Shown: piece by piece, positions 36,722-47,353 of the stretch
Layout: each line of letters begins with the position of its first letter
Numbering within the stretch: the stretch's first letter is position 1
Source of the DNA: Catenaria anguillulae PL171
Lineage: Eukaryota; Blastocladiomycota; Blastocladiomycetes; Blastocladiales; Catenariaceae
Assembly: GCA_002102555.1 (NCBI GenBank)
Contig: MCFL01000035.1
Span: 62,001 to 126,000, forward strand
Direction of reading: 5' to 3'
Length of the DNA: 64,000 nucleotides
The notes under the pieces: generated by a model
What the model saw: the letters and a program-made list of their open reading frames with translations, nothing else
Told to the model about the DNA's origin: nothing
Databases searched by the model: none
Translations under genes and position numbers: made by a program

Positions 36722-37279
36722 CCACCGCAAGTGAGACATGAGACACGACGACATGTCTCGGATGAACGCGAGACCGCGATCTGTCACTGACGTGTTGCCT
36801 CAAGATCGCATCGTGTACACACACATGGAAATAGTACGCACCACATATTCATGCATTGATCTCGATTCTTGGCCGTTTGCAGCATGAGCCTGTATAAATA
36901 CGCGTCTTGAATCATATCGGAACGTAATGCACACCGCGTCAGGTAGCCAGAAGCACACAATAGACACAATAACAAAGACTGACAAAGAATATGGGTTCAC
37001 CAGTTTGGACAGAATCTCTTGGGACACCGCCCGCTGTGTTATGCTCTAGATATAACCCGAGGGCAAACGGTAACCATTGCTATACATACGTCACTTTCTC
37101 ATCTCATATCCGTATCGATACGTTGTAATCCTGGTCTCGGTATAGGACAATTGGCGCACAGCGTGAGCCGGATTCCGGTTCCGAAACTCGTGCACTCACA
37201 CTCGCACTCGCTGCCATCACTCTCAGTCCGCCCTACTGTGCAGCGGTCGTACAGATGCCGTTGTGGTGCTGGTCCAAGG

Positions 37280-37285
37280 TATAAA
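37280..37285 (+). promoter_or_regulatory. TATA box of secreted-protein gene 1
   Basis: TATAAA in the context AAGGTATAAATTGGTAGG lies 124 bases before the ATG. The second copy keeps a TATAAA 126 bases before its ATG, in a slightly different context, which supports a functional core promoter. Confidence 0.6.
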
Positions 37286-37403
37286 TTGGTAGGCACACCC
37301 TCCCACAATCCGCCGTCTTGAGAGCTACAGACACAGACACACACACACACGCTTGCCTTTGTTCGCAAACATTCTCCAATCGCTCTCATTCACACGCATC
37401 AAC

Positions 37404-38090
37404 ATGCTTGCCCACCTCCTTGTCGTCGCTCTCGTGGCCTCTGCCGCTGTTGCCGCCCCTGCCCCGAATGCTCGCGCGCCTCTTCCTGATTGGTGCGCGA
37501 CCACCTATTTCGGCCTCGAGAACCGCGATCTCGCCCAAGTCCCCTCGGACGGCTTTGTCAACCTCCCGTCTGCGTATGGATCGGCCACCAACTGGAAGGA
37601 TCTTGACCAAAAGGCGTGCTGGGCCGCTTCGCACAAGTCTGGCCACATTGTGGCCCAGATGGAGCACAAGCCCCTGGGCGATGGCCGTGTTGCCCCGACC
37701 TTCCGCTGCGAGTTCAAGGTGCGTGTGTTTTCTGCCCCGTGTCCGGTTGTGTGCCTCATGTTTCCTCACGGTTGACTTTTTGCCTTGCCACTCTTTTTTT
37801 TTGTCTGCTTCGTCTGCATGTCCGCGTGCACAGTCTGTTCCGATGGCCCCAGACTACCATGGTCACTCTTCCTACATGTGGGAATCACTGGTGCCGGAGA
37901 CTCCTCCAAGGTCAAGGTGAGTCTTGGCCAGTACACGATTCCCGGGTACACGGTGCAAGTCGATAACACCAACGGCGACCACAGTCGCTGCGACGTTGTG
38001 TCGGTGATGGAGCATCTTCATACGTACGAATGCAAGGTGTTCCCCAAGGCCGAGAACAAGACGGTGCTGATGGGCACCGGCTGCTTTTGA
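37404..38090 (+). CDS. Small secreted six-cysteine protein, copy 1
   Basis: Exon 1 (37404-37718) encodes a signal peptide (MLAHLLVVALVASAAVAAP) and the mature start with DWCATTYFGLENRDLAQ, DQKACWAASHKS and FRCEFK. A 115-nt intron (donor GTGCGT, acceptor GTGCACAG) lies after a complete codon. Exon 2 (37834-38090) holds SRCDVVSVMEH, TYECKVFPKAENK and the C-terminal TGCF. There are six cysteines in the mature chain, so three disulfides are possible. Exon 2 has lost one base near 37880 relative to copy 2 (GGGAATC versus GGGATATC), which breaks this copy's frame as given; the rest of the exon keeps its coding character, so a sequence error is quite possible. I do not recognise the family. It is presumably exported and may act outside the cell or in the wall. 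Copies lie at 47354-48035 and, more distant, at 60937-61592. Confidence 0.8.
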
Positions 38091-38099
38091 ATGGGACCG

Positions 38100-38889
38100 T
38101 GATTGATGTCCATGGTTTCCGCCGACCTTAGTTCATTCATGTTTGTATAGTACAATTGGAAAGTGGACTTTGCTACTTATCAATTCCGACAGCACTATGC
38201 GATGTGAGATGTGAGATTTGATGCATTTCCGGGCAACATTACAAGCAGGTGACTTCTGTGGCACGGGAGGACGACTTGTGCATAAGCCGAGCTAGCAATA
38301 TTATAGAGTTCTAAGCTGGCGGGAGTCTCCAGTCAGCTAACAGTACCAGCGCATCAGAAGCATGTTCATAAGAGGAAGAGGACCCCATTGCATCCACGAG
38401 CAGCAAGACCAAGTCGACTATTGTACTCTCGCTGCAGAAGAGAATGTGCTCGCAAGCCATATGCCTGGGCTGCTGACCCAACATTTTCGTACAAAGTATC
38501 GTTTCGTGTATGAATTTCAACGTGGGGTCGGATTGTGAAGCTAACAGGTGCGCAGAAGTTGGGTTTGACGGTCCTAATCTTTTGTATACATCCTCGCCGG
38601 CGAACTTGTGTGTTCCTCGCAGAACTCGATCCCGCACGCCGTCTGCGTCGTTCAATTCGTCTTGCGCCAGTGGCAAACGATATGTCGGCATGTTCGCAGA
38701 TATGGCGTGCGTGAAAAGAAGCAGGCGTGCACATGGCCCGGGAGGGAATGACGAGTATCTTCTCATTAAATGAGGCCGTAGTCTGTGGTGCTGCTGATGG
38801 AAGAGTCTTGTACTCTGCCGCCGGCAACTGATTCAACCATGATATGTACGATAAAATGTCAGATGATGAACAAGAAAAAACGACAAGAA
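38100..38889. other. Convergent intergenic region with one unassigned frame
   Basis: Between the stop of secreted copy 1 and the stop of RBMX2. One minus-strand frame from the ATG at 38691 down to 38311 encodes 126 residues (begins MPTYRLPLAQDEL) with no domain I recognise. It sits where only 3' ends would be expected, so it could be a small gene or chance. Confidence 0.3.
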
Positions 38890-39979
38890 TCATCGCTCAT
38901 CCCGCTCATGACTTTCATACTTGCGTTCTCTGTCTCGGCGCTCATAATAGCCACGCTGCCCATCCCTCCGTGCATGATGATACTCTCTCGACTCAAGCGC
39001 ATCCCGATCCGCCTTGTGGCGATATCTTTGCGACTGGTCAGTGTCGCGAGATGACCGATACTCGTCCCTTTCCCGCTCATGACGACCTGCCACCCGACGG
39101 TGTGGACTGCGCGAGCGAGAGCGAGAGTGAGATCGTGACCGATGCGCGCGACCTGAATGACGATCGGAATGGTCTGACCTTGTTGACTTGGCCGCAGCCT
39201 TTGCCTCCTTCTTTGCCCTTCGCTTTTCGCGCTTCTCGCGCTTGAGTTCCCGTTTCGCCTCCTTGAGATACTTGTACATTGGGTCCTCCGGGTCCAAGCC
39301 CGTGTCCGACACGTCGCTGTCGTCGGCATAATCATCATCACGGCTCTTGTGCTTCTTCTTGCTCTTCTTATCCTTGTCCTTATTGTTTTCGGCGCCAGGA
39401 GCGCCATGACCAAAGCGCCGGGCAACCACCTCCTCCATTTCGGCGAGCGACTTGTTCCAAATCTCTGGCGCCACATTTCCGCCGACAATATCCTCAATCT
39501 CGCGCATCCTCCTGTCCTCATCACTTACGACCTCGCCCTCCTTCCACTCGTGCCGCTTAAACTGCGCGGCATGATCCACGCGCACGACCCGATCCAAAAC
39601 CTTGATCCCATTCAAGTTATCTACAGCCATGTCAGTGGACCGCTGGTCGGCATACTTGATCCAAGCAAACCCTTTGGATTTGCCCGACTCGCGGTCGCGC
39701 GCCAAGTGCACATGCAAGATCTCGCCATATTGCGAAAAGATGCACACGAGGTCGCCCTCGGTCAGCGAGAGCGGGAAGCCGCCTGCGTAGATAAAGGCCG
39801 AGTCGCGATATTGCGCGTGCCAGGAGGCAGAGGTGCCTGCGAGGCCCGTGGCGAGTTCGGTAGCGTTGAGTTTGTCGATTGCGCGAATATTGCTGAGGAG
39901 ATTGGGATGGTTGGGTTGAGGTTAAATGGCTTGTGGGAAGGGTGGCGTTGCCGGTGGATGACGGATAGACATACTTCAT
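38890..39979 (-). CDS. IST3: RNA-binding protein RBMX2/Ist3 of the U2 snRNP-associated RES complex
   Basis: An RRM occupies residues 25-115: the family-specific lead SWHAQYRDSAFIYAGG, RNP2-like IYAGGFPLSL, RNP1-like GKSKGFAWIKY and DQRSTDMAVDNLNGIKV. A basic, Lys/Arg/Glu-rich tail with RS dipeptides (SRSHSRSRSRSPHRR) follows, as in RBMX2 of animals and many fungi; yeast Ist3 is shorter. Coding is in frame over 335 residues with no indel. The start is notable: exon 1 appears to be only 5 bases (39979-39975, ATGAA), spliced across an 82-nt intron (39893-39974, donor GTATGT, acceptor CCTCAG) to give MNNIRAIDKLNATEL, which matches the family N-terminus (yeast MNKIQQINDKEL). In the family it acts in spliceosome activation and retention of unspliced pre-mRNA. 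Confidence 0.92.
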
Positions 39980-40684
39980 TGCAGCGAATGCATTGGGTCC
40001 ACACAAGAGTTGTTGCAAAAGACCGTGGTTCTTGCAATTGTTGGGCAGGAAGCTATGTAAGATTGGCCCCATAGCATGGATCACGGCTGGACCTGGATGG
40101 ATCGGCGGCCTCAAGTTGAGATTGCTTCTTGAACGCTTCTAGAAGCAATCCAAACCGCAGCTCTGACGTCACTCATGCGCTTGATGCTTTTCACCAAACA
40201 ATGGCCAATTTCAAGGTCCTGGCCGAAAGAAAATGATGATGCAAGGAGCGAGACTCTTGCGAGCCCTCGCCATTTCCTTCTAGAATATTCTGCATGTTGT
40301 TCCCGGTCGGTTGGAGGCCAAGGACAGTGGCGGTTTGCATTGTGTTGTGGAGAAACTGCTTGCGAGGCGAGAATGGCTCCACTAGGGCTTCATGCATTTG
40401 GACGGTCAACGCCCAAACGCGTTCTCTGCCCTCAACCTCAACACACTTTGCCACCATCGATACCCATCATAACATCATCCTGCTCGACCCTCTCTCTCCT
40501 CCTTGGTTTCTTGTGAAGCTTTCAGTGAATCCTGATCTGGTGGCGATTTTCAGTTTTCATTCACTCACTCTCTCAGCTTCTTGGCCGAATTGGCGTGCAT
40601 TTCTGTCATTTCATCAGCCGCCGTCCCATTCATTCCGTCGTTGGTTCGAAATCATTCGTCCAGGTCCAAAACAGTATCATCATC
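39980..40684. other. Divergent promoter region of IST3 and PCT1
   Basis: The two genes are transcribed outward from here. No other coding sequence is evident; the last 200 bases include a CT-rich tract (CTCTCTCCTCC near 40490) before the PCT1 start. Confidence 0.45.
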
Positions 40685-41988
40685 ATGAGCTCCCCAGCTG
40701 CTCCCGCCGCCGCACCCACGGCCGCCTCCACCCCGGCGCCGGCCCCAGCGCCGCCAGTGACCGCCTCAACAAGCACGTCCAACGCAGCGAAAAACGGCGA
40801 CAACGACTCGACCAGCGACCTCGGGCTCATGGACACCTCTTCGGCCTCGGCCTCGGACTCTGCGTCTGGCGCTTCGACCCCATCACACATCCCGACGGCC
40901 GTGCTGCAATCGCCGTCGATCGACCCAACGTTTTGCCCCTCGTATCCTATCAACCCGCCGCCCACGGACCGACCCGTGCGCATCTACTGCGACGGCATCT
41001 ACGACCTGTTCCACTATGGCCACGCGCGTGCCCTGCAACAAGCAAAGCAGGCCTTCCCAAACGTCTACTTGCTGGTGGGCGTGTGTTCCGACAAGGAAAC
41101 ACACGCGCGCAAGGGCAAGACCGTCATGCACGACTATGAGCGGTACCAGGCCATTGCGCATTGCAAGTGGGTCGACGAGGTGGTGGAAGATGCTCCCTGG
41201 ATCATTACGCAAGAGTTTCTCGACAAGTACCGCATTGACTATGTGGCACACGACGATATCCCGTACGAGTCGGGCGACGTCAAGGACGTGTATGCGTTTG
41301 TCAAGCAGCAGGGCAGGTTTTTCCCGACCAAGCGCACCGATGGTGTGAGCACGAGCGATTTGATTACACGGATTGTGCGCGATTACGACAAGTATTTGCG
41401 GCGGAACTTGGCCAGGGGCGTCAGCCCTCGGGAACTCAACATTGGGTTTTTCACGGAGAAGCGTTTGGCCGTGGAAAAGAGTGTGGAGGAGATCAAGAAT
41501 GAGATCAAGGCCGAGGTTGCGGAGTGGAAGGACGAGTGGAGGGAGACGGTCCGGACGTGGGAGAGTAAGAGCAGCCAGTACGTCAAGGGTTTTGTGGGCA
41601 TGTTCAAATCTGGGGTATGTGCCTCGTATCTCTATATTACTTGCTCCTTTGTTGGCATCACTGCTTACCCGTATCCACTTTTTGCTTTCAGGTTAAACTC
41701 TTGCGCATGCGCTCACCCATCAACTCTGCACCCGCCTCACCCACGCGCCGGACACGTGCCGAATTCGAGGCCGACAACTCGTCAGACGAGGACGACCACC
41801 GGTTCAACCACCGCCGCAACTATGACGACGACTCGGAAGACGACGGTGACGGCGATGGCGATGTTCGCATGGCCTTGTCGTCTTCCTCGTCATCGTCGGC
41901 CGCGACGTCGCCCGCAAAGCAGCAAAAGGCCGCGGCGTCATCCAGCAAGGATCGACCAAAGCCGGCCAAGCGGGCGCGGATCGAGTAG
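40685..41988 (+). CDS. PCT1: Choline-phosphate cytidylyltransferase
   Basis: Two exons (40685-41614 and 41692-41988; 77-nt intron, donor GTATGT) encode 408 residues. An Ala/Ser/Thr-rich N-terminus of about 95 residues precedes the catalytic domain: [19 protein letters not shown] with the HXGH nucleotide-binding motif, [47 protein letters not shown] and [19 protein letters not shown], the CTP-binding signature near the end of the domain. Next comes a charged amphipathic helix ([18 protein letters not shown]), equivalent to the membrane-binding segment that activates the enzyme on phosphatidylcholine-poor membranes, and a Ser/acid-rich tail. It makes CDP-choline from CTP and phosphocholine, the rate-limiting step of the Kennedy pathway. 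The frame is clean. The ATG at 40685 is the first in frame after the leader and fits. Confidence 0.96.
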
Positions 41989-42509
41989 GTTTTGGGTTGA
42001 TGCGTTGCATGCCTTTTGTGTTTTCTTTTGTGTTTTTGTTCTCCTGCCGTAGATGTCCCCTATTGATGCCGTCCTCCATGTTTCTCAGTTTTTCTGATTG
42101 CGGTTGTGTCTTGTTGCCTATCTGGATCTCTCTCCGTACGATTCTTCGGGACTGCTCCATCTTTGTTTATGCCATCGGCCTGCTTCATGTGACGTCACGG
42201 ACAGGTTAGAGAGCCGACGGAATTCGAATGGAACCGGGGCCGCCGATGCGAGCAAGCGTGTGCGATCGATTCGATATCGTCGGAACACTTCGGGTCGTTG
42301 CCCACGTCCCACGCCTGCGGCCGCACCAGCGCAGGGACGGTATTGGATGCACTACTCTTGACCACAGTATTGACACTCAATGAAATGCATGCTCGGGTCG
42401 GGAATGATCTTTCCATGAAGCCCCTTGTCATGTAATCAATTGAACACCATCGTCAACATCATTGGACACCATATCAACATCTCATCCCAACTTCGTCCAG
42501 CAAGACAAG
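41989..42509. other. Intergenic region
   Basis: PCT1 3' region followed by the COQ1 promoter. I see no other gene. Confidence 0.45.
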
Positions 42510-44237
42510 ATGCTCGCTGCTGCTGCTTCATTCTCCGCTTCCGCTTCCGCTTCCGTCGCCGCCAGGGCTTGCCGAGTGCATTCATGCCACCGGCTGTCTT
42601 TTGCTGCAACTGCCGCTGCCGCCCACGGTGCTCGCTGCGTTGGTCACGGCCAAGCAAGGTGCCAATCGACAAGCAAGAAGCCCGCACCCCCGTCCTCATC
42701 GCAACCGCCAAGCGAACCTGCATCTTCTCAATCGTCCTCCTCTCCCTTTCCGGGTCTCCCGGGACTCCCGCCGTTTCCTTTCCCTGAGCCGCCCAAACCG
42801 CTCACCTGGATCGCAAACACGCTGTCGCGCCTGACGTTGCGCCCGGCATTCTCCATCCCACCGGCAACTCCGCCTGCATCGTCTGTCAACGCGGCCTCGG
42901 CCCTTCCTTCCACTGCCTCCTCTGCCAACCCGCCGCCAGCCTACCCTCCCTTTCAAACATCGCCCACGACCTCGTGGTCGGCCACGCTCGATGCCGCCGA
43001 ACGCATTGTTCTGCCACCAGGCGGCAAACTCATTGACCCGATGGAAGTCGTGGGCGCCGAAATGAAGTCGCTCACGTCCAACATCCAGCGCCTGCTCACT
43101 TCGGACTCGCAAGTGCTGCGCAAAATGGCCAGGTACTACTTCAACACGCAGGGCAAGCACATTCGGCCCTTGCTCGTGCTGCTTGTCAGCATGGCGGCGC
43201 GCGCAGCTCATGCGCCGGGCACTGTGCCGCCGACTCCGTCCATCACGCCAGCCACGCTCTCTTCATCGTCATTGTCAGCGTCCGAGGCGTCGGTACAGGT
43301 CCCAGCATCGTTCCAGTTTATGGACACGCCCATTTCGCCCGTGCTGGCGCACGATTCACTTGTCGCAACCGCTGCACCGGGCACTTACGACCCAAACCCG
43401 CTCACTGGCGTGCTGCCCACGCAACGCCGGCTCGCCGAAATCACAGAAATGATTCACACGGCATCACTGTTGCACGACGACGTGATTGACCATGCGCTCA
43501 CACGCCGTGGGGTGCCTACGGTCAATGCCGAACAGGGCAACAAGATGGCCATTTTGGCGGGCGACTATTTGCTTGCACGCGCATCCTTGGCCCTTGCCCG
43601 ATTGCGCCATTGCGAGGTGGTGGAACTGCTTGCCACGGTGATTTCGGATTTGGTCGAGGGCGAGGTCATGCAGCTCAAGAATGGCGGCACGTTGCGCACT
43701 CCTGCGTGGCAGTCGCCCAGTGACGTGCCCAATCCGTTGCCGGGCGAGGCGTTTGATCATTACATGGAAAAGACGTACTTGAAGACGGCCGCGCTCATTG
43801 CCAAGTCATGCCGCGCAGCCGCACTGCTTGGCGGCGCACACAACGACACGGCACATGTGGCTTACACGTACGGTAAACATTTGGGACTGGCGTTCCAGCT
43901 CGTCGACGACTTGCTAGATTTCACGGGGTCGGCCGTGTCGTTTGGCAAACCTGCCGGTGGCGCCGATCTCAAGTTGGGGCTGGCAACGGCGCCCGTGCTG
44001 TTTGCTGCACAAGAGTACCCAGAACTCAATGCCCTGATTGAGCGCCGGTTCAGCCGGCCCGACGACCCGAAGCGCGCGTTTGACTTGGTGCATGCAAGCC
44101 AGGGCTTGGTCAAGACAAGGGATTTTGCCGCGGCACATGCCAGGAGGGCTGCAGAGGAGGTGAGGAGGTGGCCAGAGACGCCTGCCAGGGAGGCGCTCGT
44201 GGCAGTCACTGAGAAGGTGTTGACCAGGTCAAAGTAA
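42510..44237 (+). CDS. COQ1: Mitochondrial polyprenyl diphosphate synthase (Coq1)
   Basis: A single exon of 575 residues. The N-terminus is an Ala/Ser/Arg-rich mitochondrial targeting sequence without acidic residues (MLAAAASFSASASASVAARA), followed by a Pro/Ser linker. Trans-prenyltransferase motifs are GKHIRPLLVLL, the first Asp-rich motif LLHDDVIDHA with the RRGVPTVN loop, GDYLLARA, EGEVMQLKN, KTAALIAKSCRAAALLGG and the second Asp-rich motif FQLVDDLLDFTG, then a Lys-Pro-X-GGADLKLG segment. This enzyme extends the polyprenyl tail of ubiquinone in the mitochondrial matrix. An insertion of about 70 residues, rich in Ala/Ser/Pro, separates MAARAAHAPG from LTGVLPTQRRLAEI. The frame is intact. 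A start at 42462 is also possible, but the ATG at 42510 gives the better presequence. Confidence 0.95.
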   Translation: MLAAAASFSASASASVAARACRVHSCHRLSFAATAAAAHGARCVGHGQARCQSTSKKPAPPSSSQPPSEPASSQSSSSPFPGLPGLPPFPFPEPPKPLTWIANTLSRLTLRPAFSIPPATPPASSVNAASALPSTASSANPPPAYPPFQTSPTTSWSATLDAAERIVLPPGGKLIDPMEVVGAEMKSLTSNIQRLLTSDSQVLRKMARYYFNTQGKHIRPLLVLLVSMAARAAHAPGTVPPTPSITPATLSSSSLSASEASVQVPASFQFMDTPISPVLAHDSLVATAAPGTYDPNPLTGVLPTQRRLAEITEMIHTASLLHDDVIDHALTRRGVPTVNAEQGNKMAILAGDYLLARASLALARLRHCEVVELLATVISDLVEGEVMQLKNGGTLRTPAWQSPSDVPNPLPGEAFDHYMEKTYLKTAALIAKSCRAAALLGGAHNDTAHVAYTYGKHLGLAFQLVDDLLDFTGSAVSFGKPAGGADLKLGLATAPVLFAAQEYPELNALIERRFSRPDDPKRAFDLVHASQGLVKTRDFAAAHARRAAEEVRRWPETPAREALVAVTEKVLTRSK

Positions 44238-44528
44238 GCGTAGGTAGTCGTCGTATCGTATTGACAAGGTAGCCTGTGTTGTTGTCTATTGCCCTAGTTT
44301 TGTTGTGTACTTTGCTTTTCTTCAATATTTTCCTACACTTGACCAACATCGGCTTGCCTTGCCCAATTGCTTGTCGCCGTCGCCGCTCGACTCGCACGCA
44401 CCAGAGGATAGCGAGTATCCGAGCAAGTCGAGAGTTCGCCCAAGCTGCAGAGGTTCAGTGAGGCACGAAGCCGTGAACGTTGGCCGGCCATTTCGCACAA
44501 CCGAATGAATCAACTACATACAACCACC

Positions 44529-45788
44529 ATGAACAAGTCAACCAGCTTCAGCAATCCGGTGCCCACGGCCCCAGCCGCACAATCGCTGCTCCGCGGGTCC
44601 AGCTCGTCACTCGCGTCGGGCTCGGGCGCGGCGCCAGTTCCCGTGGCCACGACCGCCGGCCCGCTCGGCCCACCTGCCGCGTCAACGCCTCCGTCGTTCC
44701 AGCCCGCGGGGCCGTTGGCGACAACGACGGCGGCGGCAACAGCACTCAGCACAACCGCCGGCGCAGATTCAGTCCCGTCGTTTTCAACTGCTGGCAACCA
44801 ATGGTACACATACATTCGTCAACGTGAACACCGACGCCTCCCCGACTCGTTCTTGACTTGCAATGATACGTTCTACATAGGAAATCCGACCTCGCAAACC
44901 TCACGTCACTCGCAGATTCAACCTTGCTGCTCGCCATGGACGTGTCGCACATCCCAACCCACCTAGCCTCTGCCTCGCCCAACGTGTCCAAGTTTCTCGC
45001 CAATCTCGCCACAATCTCGCAATGGCTGCAGGCAGCCGAACAGGCGTTGAGCCGAGCTGAGGAATCGCTTGCAATGAGTGCGCCCGACCTCAAGGCATGG
45101 GAGGATCAGGTGGTCAAGGTGAGCGGCTTAGTGGATGAGATGCGAGTGGTTGCCAGCGAGTATAGTGGCGAACAGCAAGAAGAGCAACGGCACCAGTCTG
45201 CTACCGAGCCAGCGGCGCTATCAACAGTAGCAGCAACGGCGGCGCAAGAGTCCGTTGTCTCTTCTTGTTATTTTTCATTCCGTGCGACACTGACTCTTGG
45301 TGCAATGCCTGCCACAGACGCGCTCAACTTCTTGGTCTGTCCACCTCGACCGACATTCCCGGCGCACGCATTGCGCGCGTGTCGCTTGCCACCCGCCGCG
45401 GTCTCAACACATCTACGCACCCAAACCACCGCGGCCACCCGGCCGATGACTCGCCCGACAATGACCCGACCAACCCTTACGAGCACTTGCACCCACAACA
45501 GCTCGTTCAAGTACAGCAACTGCTTCTTGATGACCAAGACTCGCAGCTCGACGCGCTCGCAAACATCGTGGGTAGGCAAAAGCATGTGGCGATTGAGATG
45601 CATGATGAGCTTGAGGACCAGGTTGGGCTGTTGGACGAGATGGATGGACAGGCCGAGCGGGTCGGGAGCCGGTTGCGGGTTGAGCGGAGGCGAGTTGAGG
45701 AGGTGGGAGGAAGGTGAGTGGTGGAGGGATGTGGGGCGTCATTTGTGTGCTTGTTGTTGTGCTTGTCGTTTTGCTTGTTGTCTTGTGA
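44529..45788 (+). CDS. Syntaxin-8-like Qc-SNARE, tail-anchored
   Basis: An Ala/Pro/Ser-rich start is spliced (donor GTACAC after GNQ, acceptor CTACATAG) to an N-terminal helical segment (KSDLANLTSLADST, FLANLATISQWLQAAEQAL). After a second splice or frame change comes the SNARE helix: LLLDDQDSQLDALANIVGRQ, HDELEDQVGLLDEMDGQ with the Q-layer glutamine, then VGSRLRVERRRVEEVG, which aligns with syntaxin-8 (DALSSIISRQ, RRVNMVD). The frame as printed stops at 45717, but one base off it continues with RKVSGGGMWGVICVLVVVL and more hydrophobic residues to a stop at 45788, which is the expected membrane anchor (syntaxin-8 has RKSASCGM before its anchor). So an indel near 45705-45710 probably hides the tail. 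Role: late endosome/vacuole fusion. Start 44505 is an alternative. Confidence 0.8.
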
Positions 45789-45946
45789 TTGACATGGTCA
45801 GCATTGCAAGTTTGGGCATGTGTACATAATTTTCATCATCATTTTCATCATTCGTCTGCTCTGTGTTGCTCAAGATAAAGATCTATGCCATGATAGGCCA
45901 ATCGAATCTGACCATCATTGACCCAACGGACAAGCGTCGCCGCGCC

Positions 45947-46724
45947 TCAAAGCTCACCCCGATGGTCGTCCGCCGGCACCTTTTCCAACACCTTTTCGTC
46001 AAAGACAAACTTGTTTGCCGCTGCGCGCTTTGCAAACTCGGTCAGCGAGTCCGAGTCGAGCTCGCCGTCGTACTCAAAGAGCACATTTCCGTTTTGGAAC
46101 ACAAGAAAGGTCGGGTAGCCTTCGATTTGGTGCGTGTCTGCCGCCGTTTGGGATTGCTTGTCAGCGAGAGCGCCGGTATGAATGAGTGGAATGAATGAAT
46201 GAGCAACGAACCGCAAGTGGCTACATGTGCAAACCAAGTTGAAAAGCATTGCCAGAATATGGGCAGGATCAGTAACGACATCAAAAGGGCAACCCTTCGC
46301 GATCGAACGGGAAAGAAACTCGATGGACATACACTCGAATGCTTCACAATTCAGTTGAAAGATCTTAAAATCCCACTCCTTTTGCAAATTTTTTGTCTTG
46401 CGAGCAAAGTTCCTGCGAGGCAAGGTGCATGATTTGGTGTCAGGTTTGTACTTTTCGAAAGACAGCAAAATGGCTTATTTGCATTGCTGCATGAGAACAG
46501 CATCGCTACCTAAATGCCGGTCCGCTGCGACGACAATGCGGACACCATGGCGAGTAAAACATGACCATGGAGGTGCCATGGGCCACGGCGCTCGTAAAGT
46601 TACCCGAGGTGAGCTCCAGAACCGGGCTGGTTTTGGCGGTACCCTTGTTGGCGTCGGCGGTAGAGACGCCGAGGAGCAGAACAGTTGCCAGGAGGGCCAG
46701 GAACATGGAGAGCAGGCGGGACAT
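45947..46724 (-). CDS. ER/secreted thioredoxin-domain protein (PDI-like)
   Basis: Exon 1 (46724-46510) encodes a signal peptide (MSRLLSMFLALLATVLLLGV) and the thioredoxin start VLELTSGNFTSAV, MVMFYSPWCPHCRRSGPAF, with redox motif CPHC. A 97-nt intron (46413-46509) leads to RNFARKTKNLQKEW and FKIFQLNCEAFE, and a further intron of about 150-200 nt, whose ends I could not fix, to HQIEGYPTFLVFQNG with the cis-proline (GYPT). The chain ends KVPADDHRGEL. This is one thioredoxin domain of about 150 residues, like the small single-domain PDIs. Expected role: disulfide formation or isomerisation in the secretory pathway. The terminal RGEL may be a weak variant of the KDEL/HDEL retrieval signal. It converges on the SNARE gene. 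Confidence 0.82.
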
Positions 46725-47344
46725 GGTATTGGCAGTGATTGCGCAAGGATTCAAGTGCGATAACCGCATACAATGCATGGACTTTGGGTGATAACTGATT
46801 CGATTCCCCTAGCTGATCTTTCGCACCGCTGCCAGCGGCTGGCACGAGTCTGCCGATCTGACGCGAGGCATCCCTCGTCCAGCAACCGCTGATGCAACGA
46901 CCCTCAAGAGCACCTTGACCCAAGATTCATCAGCAGCTCTCCGGCTCGCTTTCTATTCAACAGCATGGTGCAGGCGTACATGCGCGCCGGCACATGCTGG
47001 TCCTTCCCGCACCCTCTGCGCACAGATGCTGCCTAGGAGGACATGGGACTGTGACCAGCGAGCTTGACCATCACCTCGATCCGGCAAAGGAGACACGGAA
47101 AGTCCCAAGCAAAGAATAGTCCGTTCTTGGGAATCACAGCAACCATCATTACATTGCACCCAATAAACTTGTGGTCCTCAGATGTCACAGTTTTGTCCTC
47201 TACTTATGTCGTCAGTAACCAAATTTACTTGTCCTCCTCACCAATTTCATCAGCTCAATTGCATTACTCGAGGTTCAATACACTGCCAAAAGCGGTGAGG
47301 CATAAAAAGAAACCATGGACATTAATCACAGACAAAAGATTGGT
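46725..47344. other. Intergenic region
   Basis: Promoter side of the thioredoxin gene, then sequence up to the right arm of the inverted duplication. Nothing else recognised. Confidence 0.45.
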
Positions 47345-47353
47345 CGGTCCCAT

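Larger units (their letters stand above)
36722..38099 (+). repeat. Left arm of a 1.38 kb inverted duplication
   Basis: This stretch, from CCACCGCAAGTGAGACAT to GAATGGGACCG, recurs in reverse complement at 47345-48728. Similarity by eye is very high (mid-nineties percent) over the 680-base upstream region, both exons, the intron and the stop, and stops sharply within a dozen bases of the stop codon. Small differences include a 6-base insertion (near 38017) and one-base indels. The arm contains the complete secreted-protein gene with its promoter. Confidence 0.93.

Noticed and set aside
36892-36900. A second TATAAATA inside the left arm (also in the right arm)
   Set aside because: It is 500 bases from the secreted ATG and has no gene at a fitting distance. 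The TATAAA 124 bases before the ATG is a better core promoter.
38311-38766. A minus-strand frame between secreted copy 1 and IST3
   Set aside because: Could be a small gene, but nothing supports it beyond being open; mentioned only in the intergenic entry.
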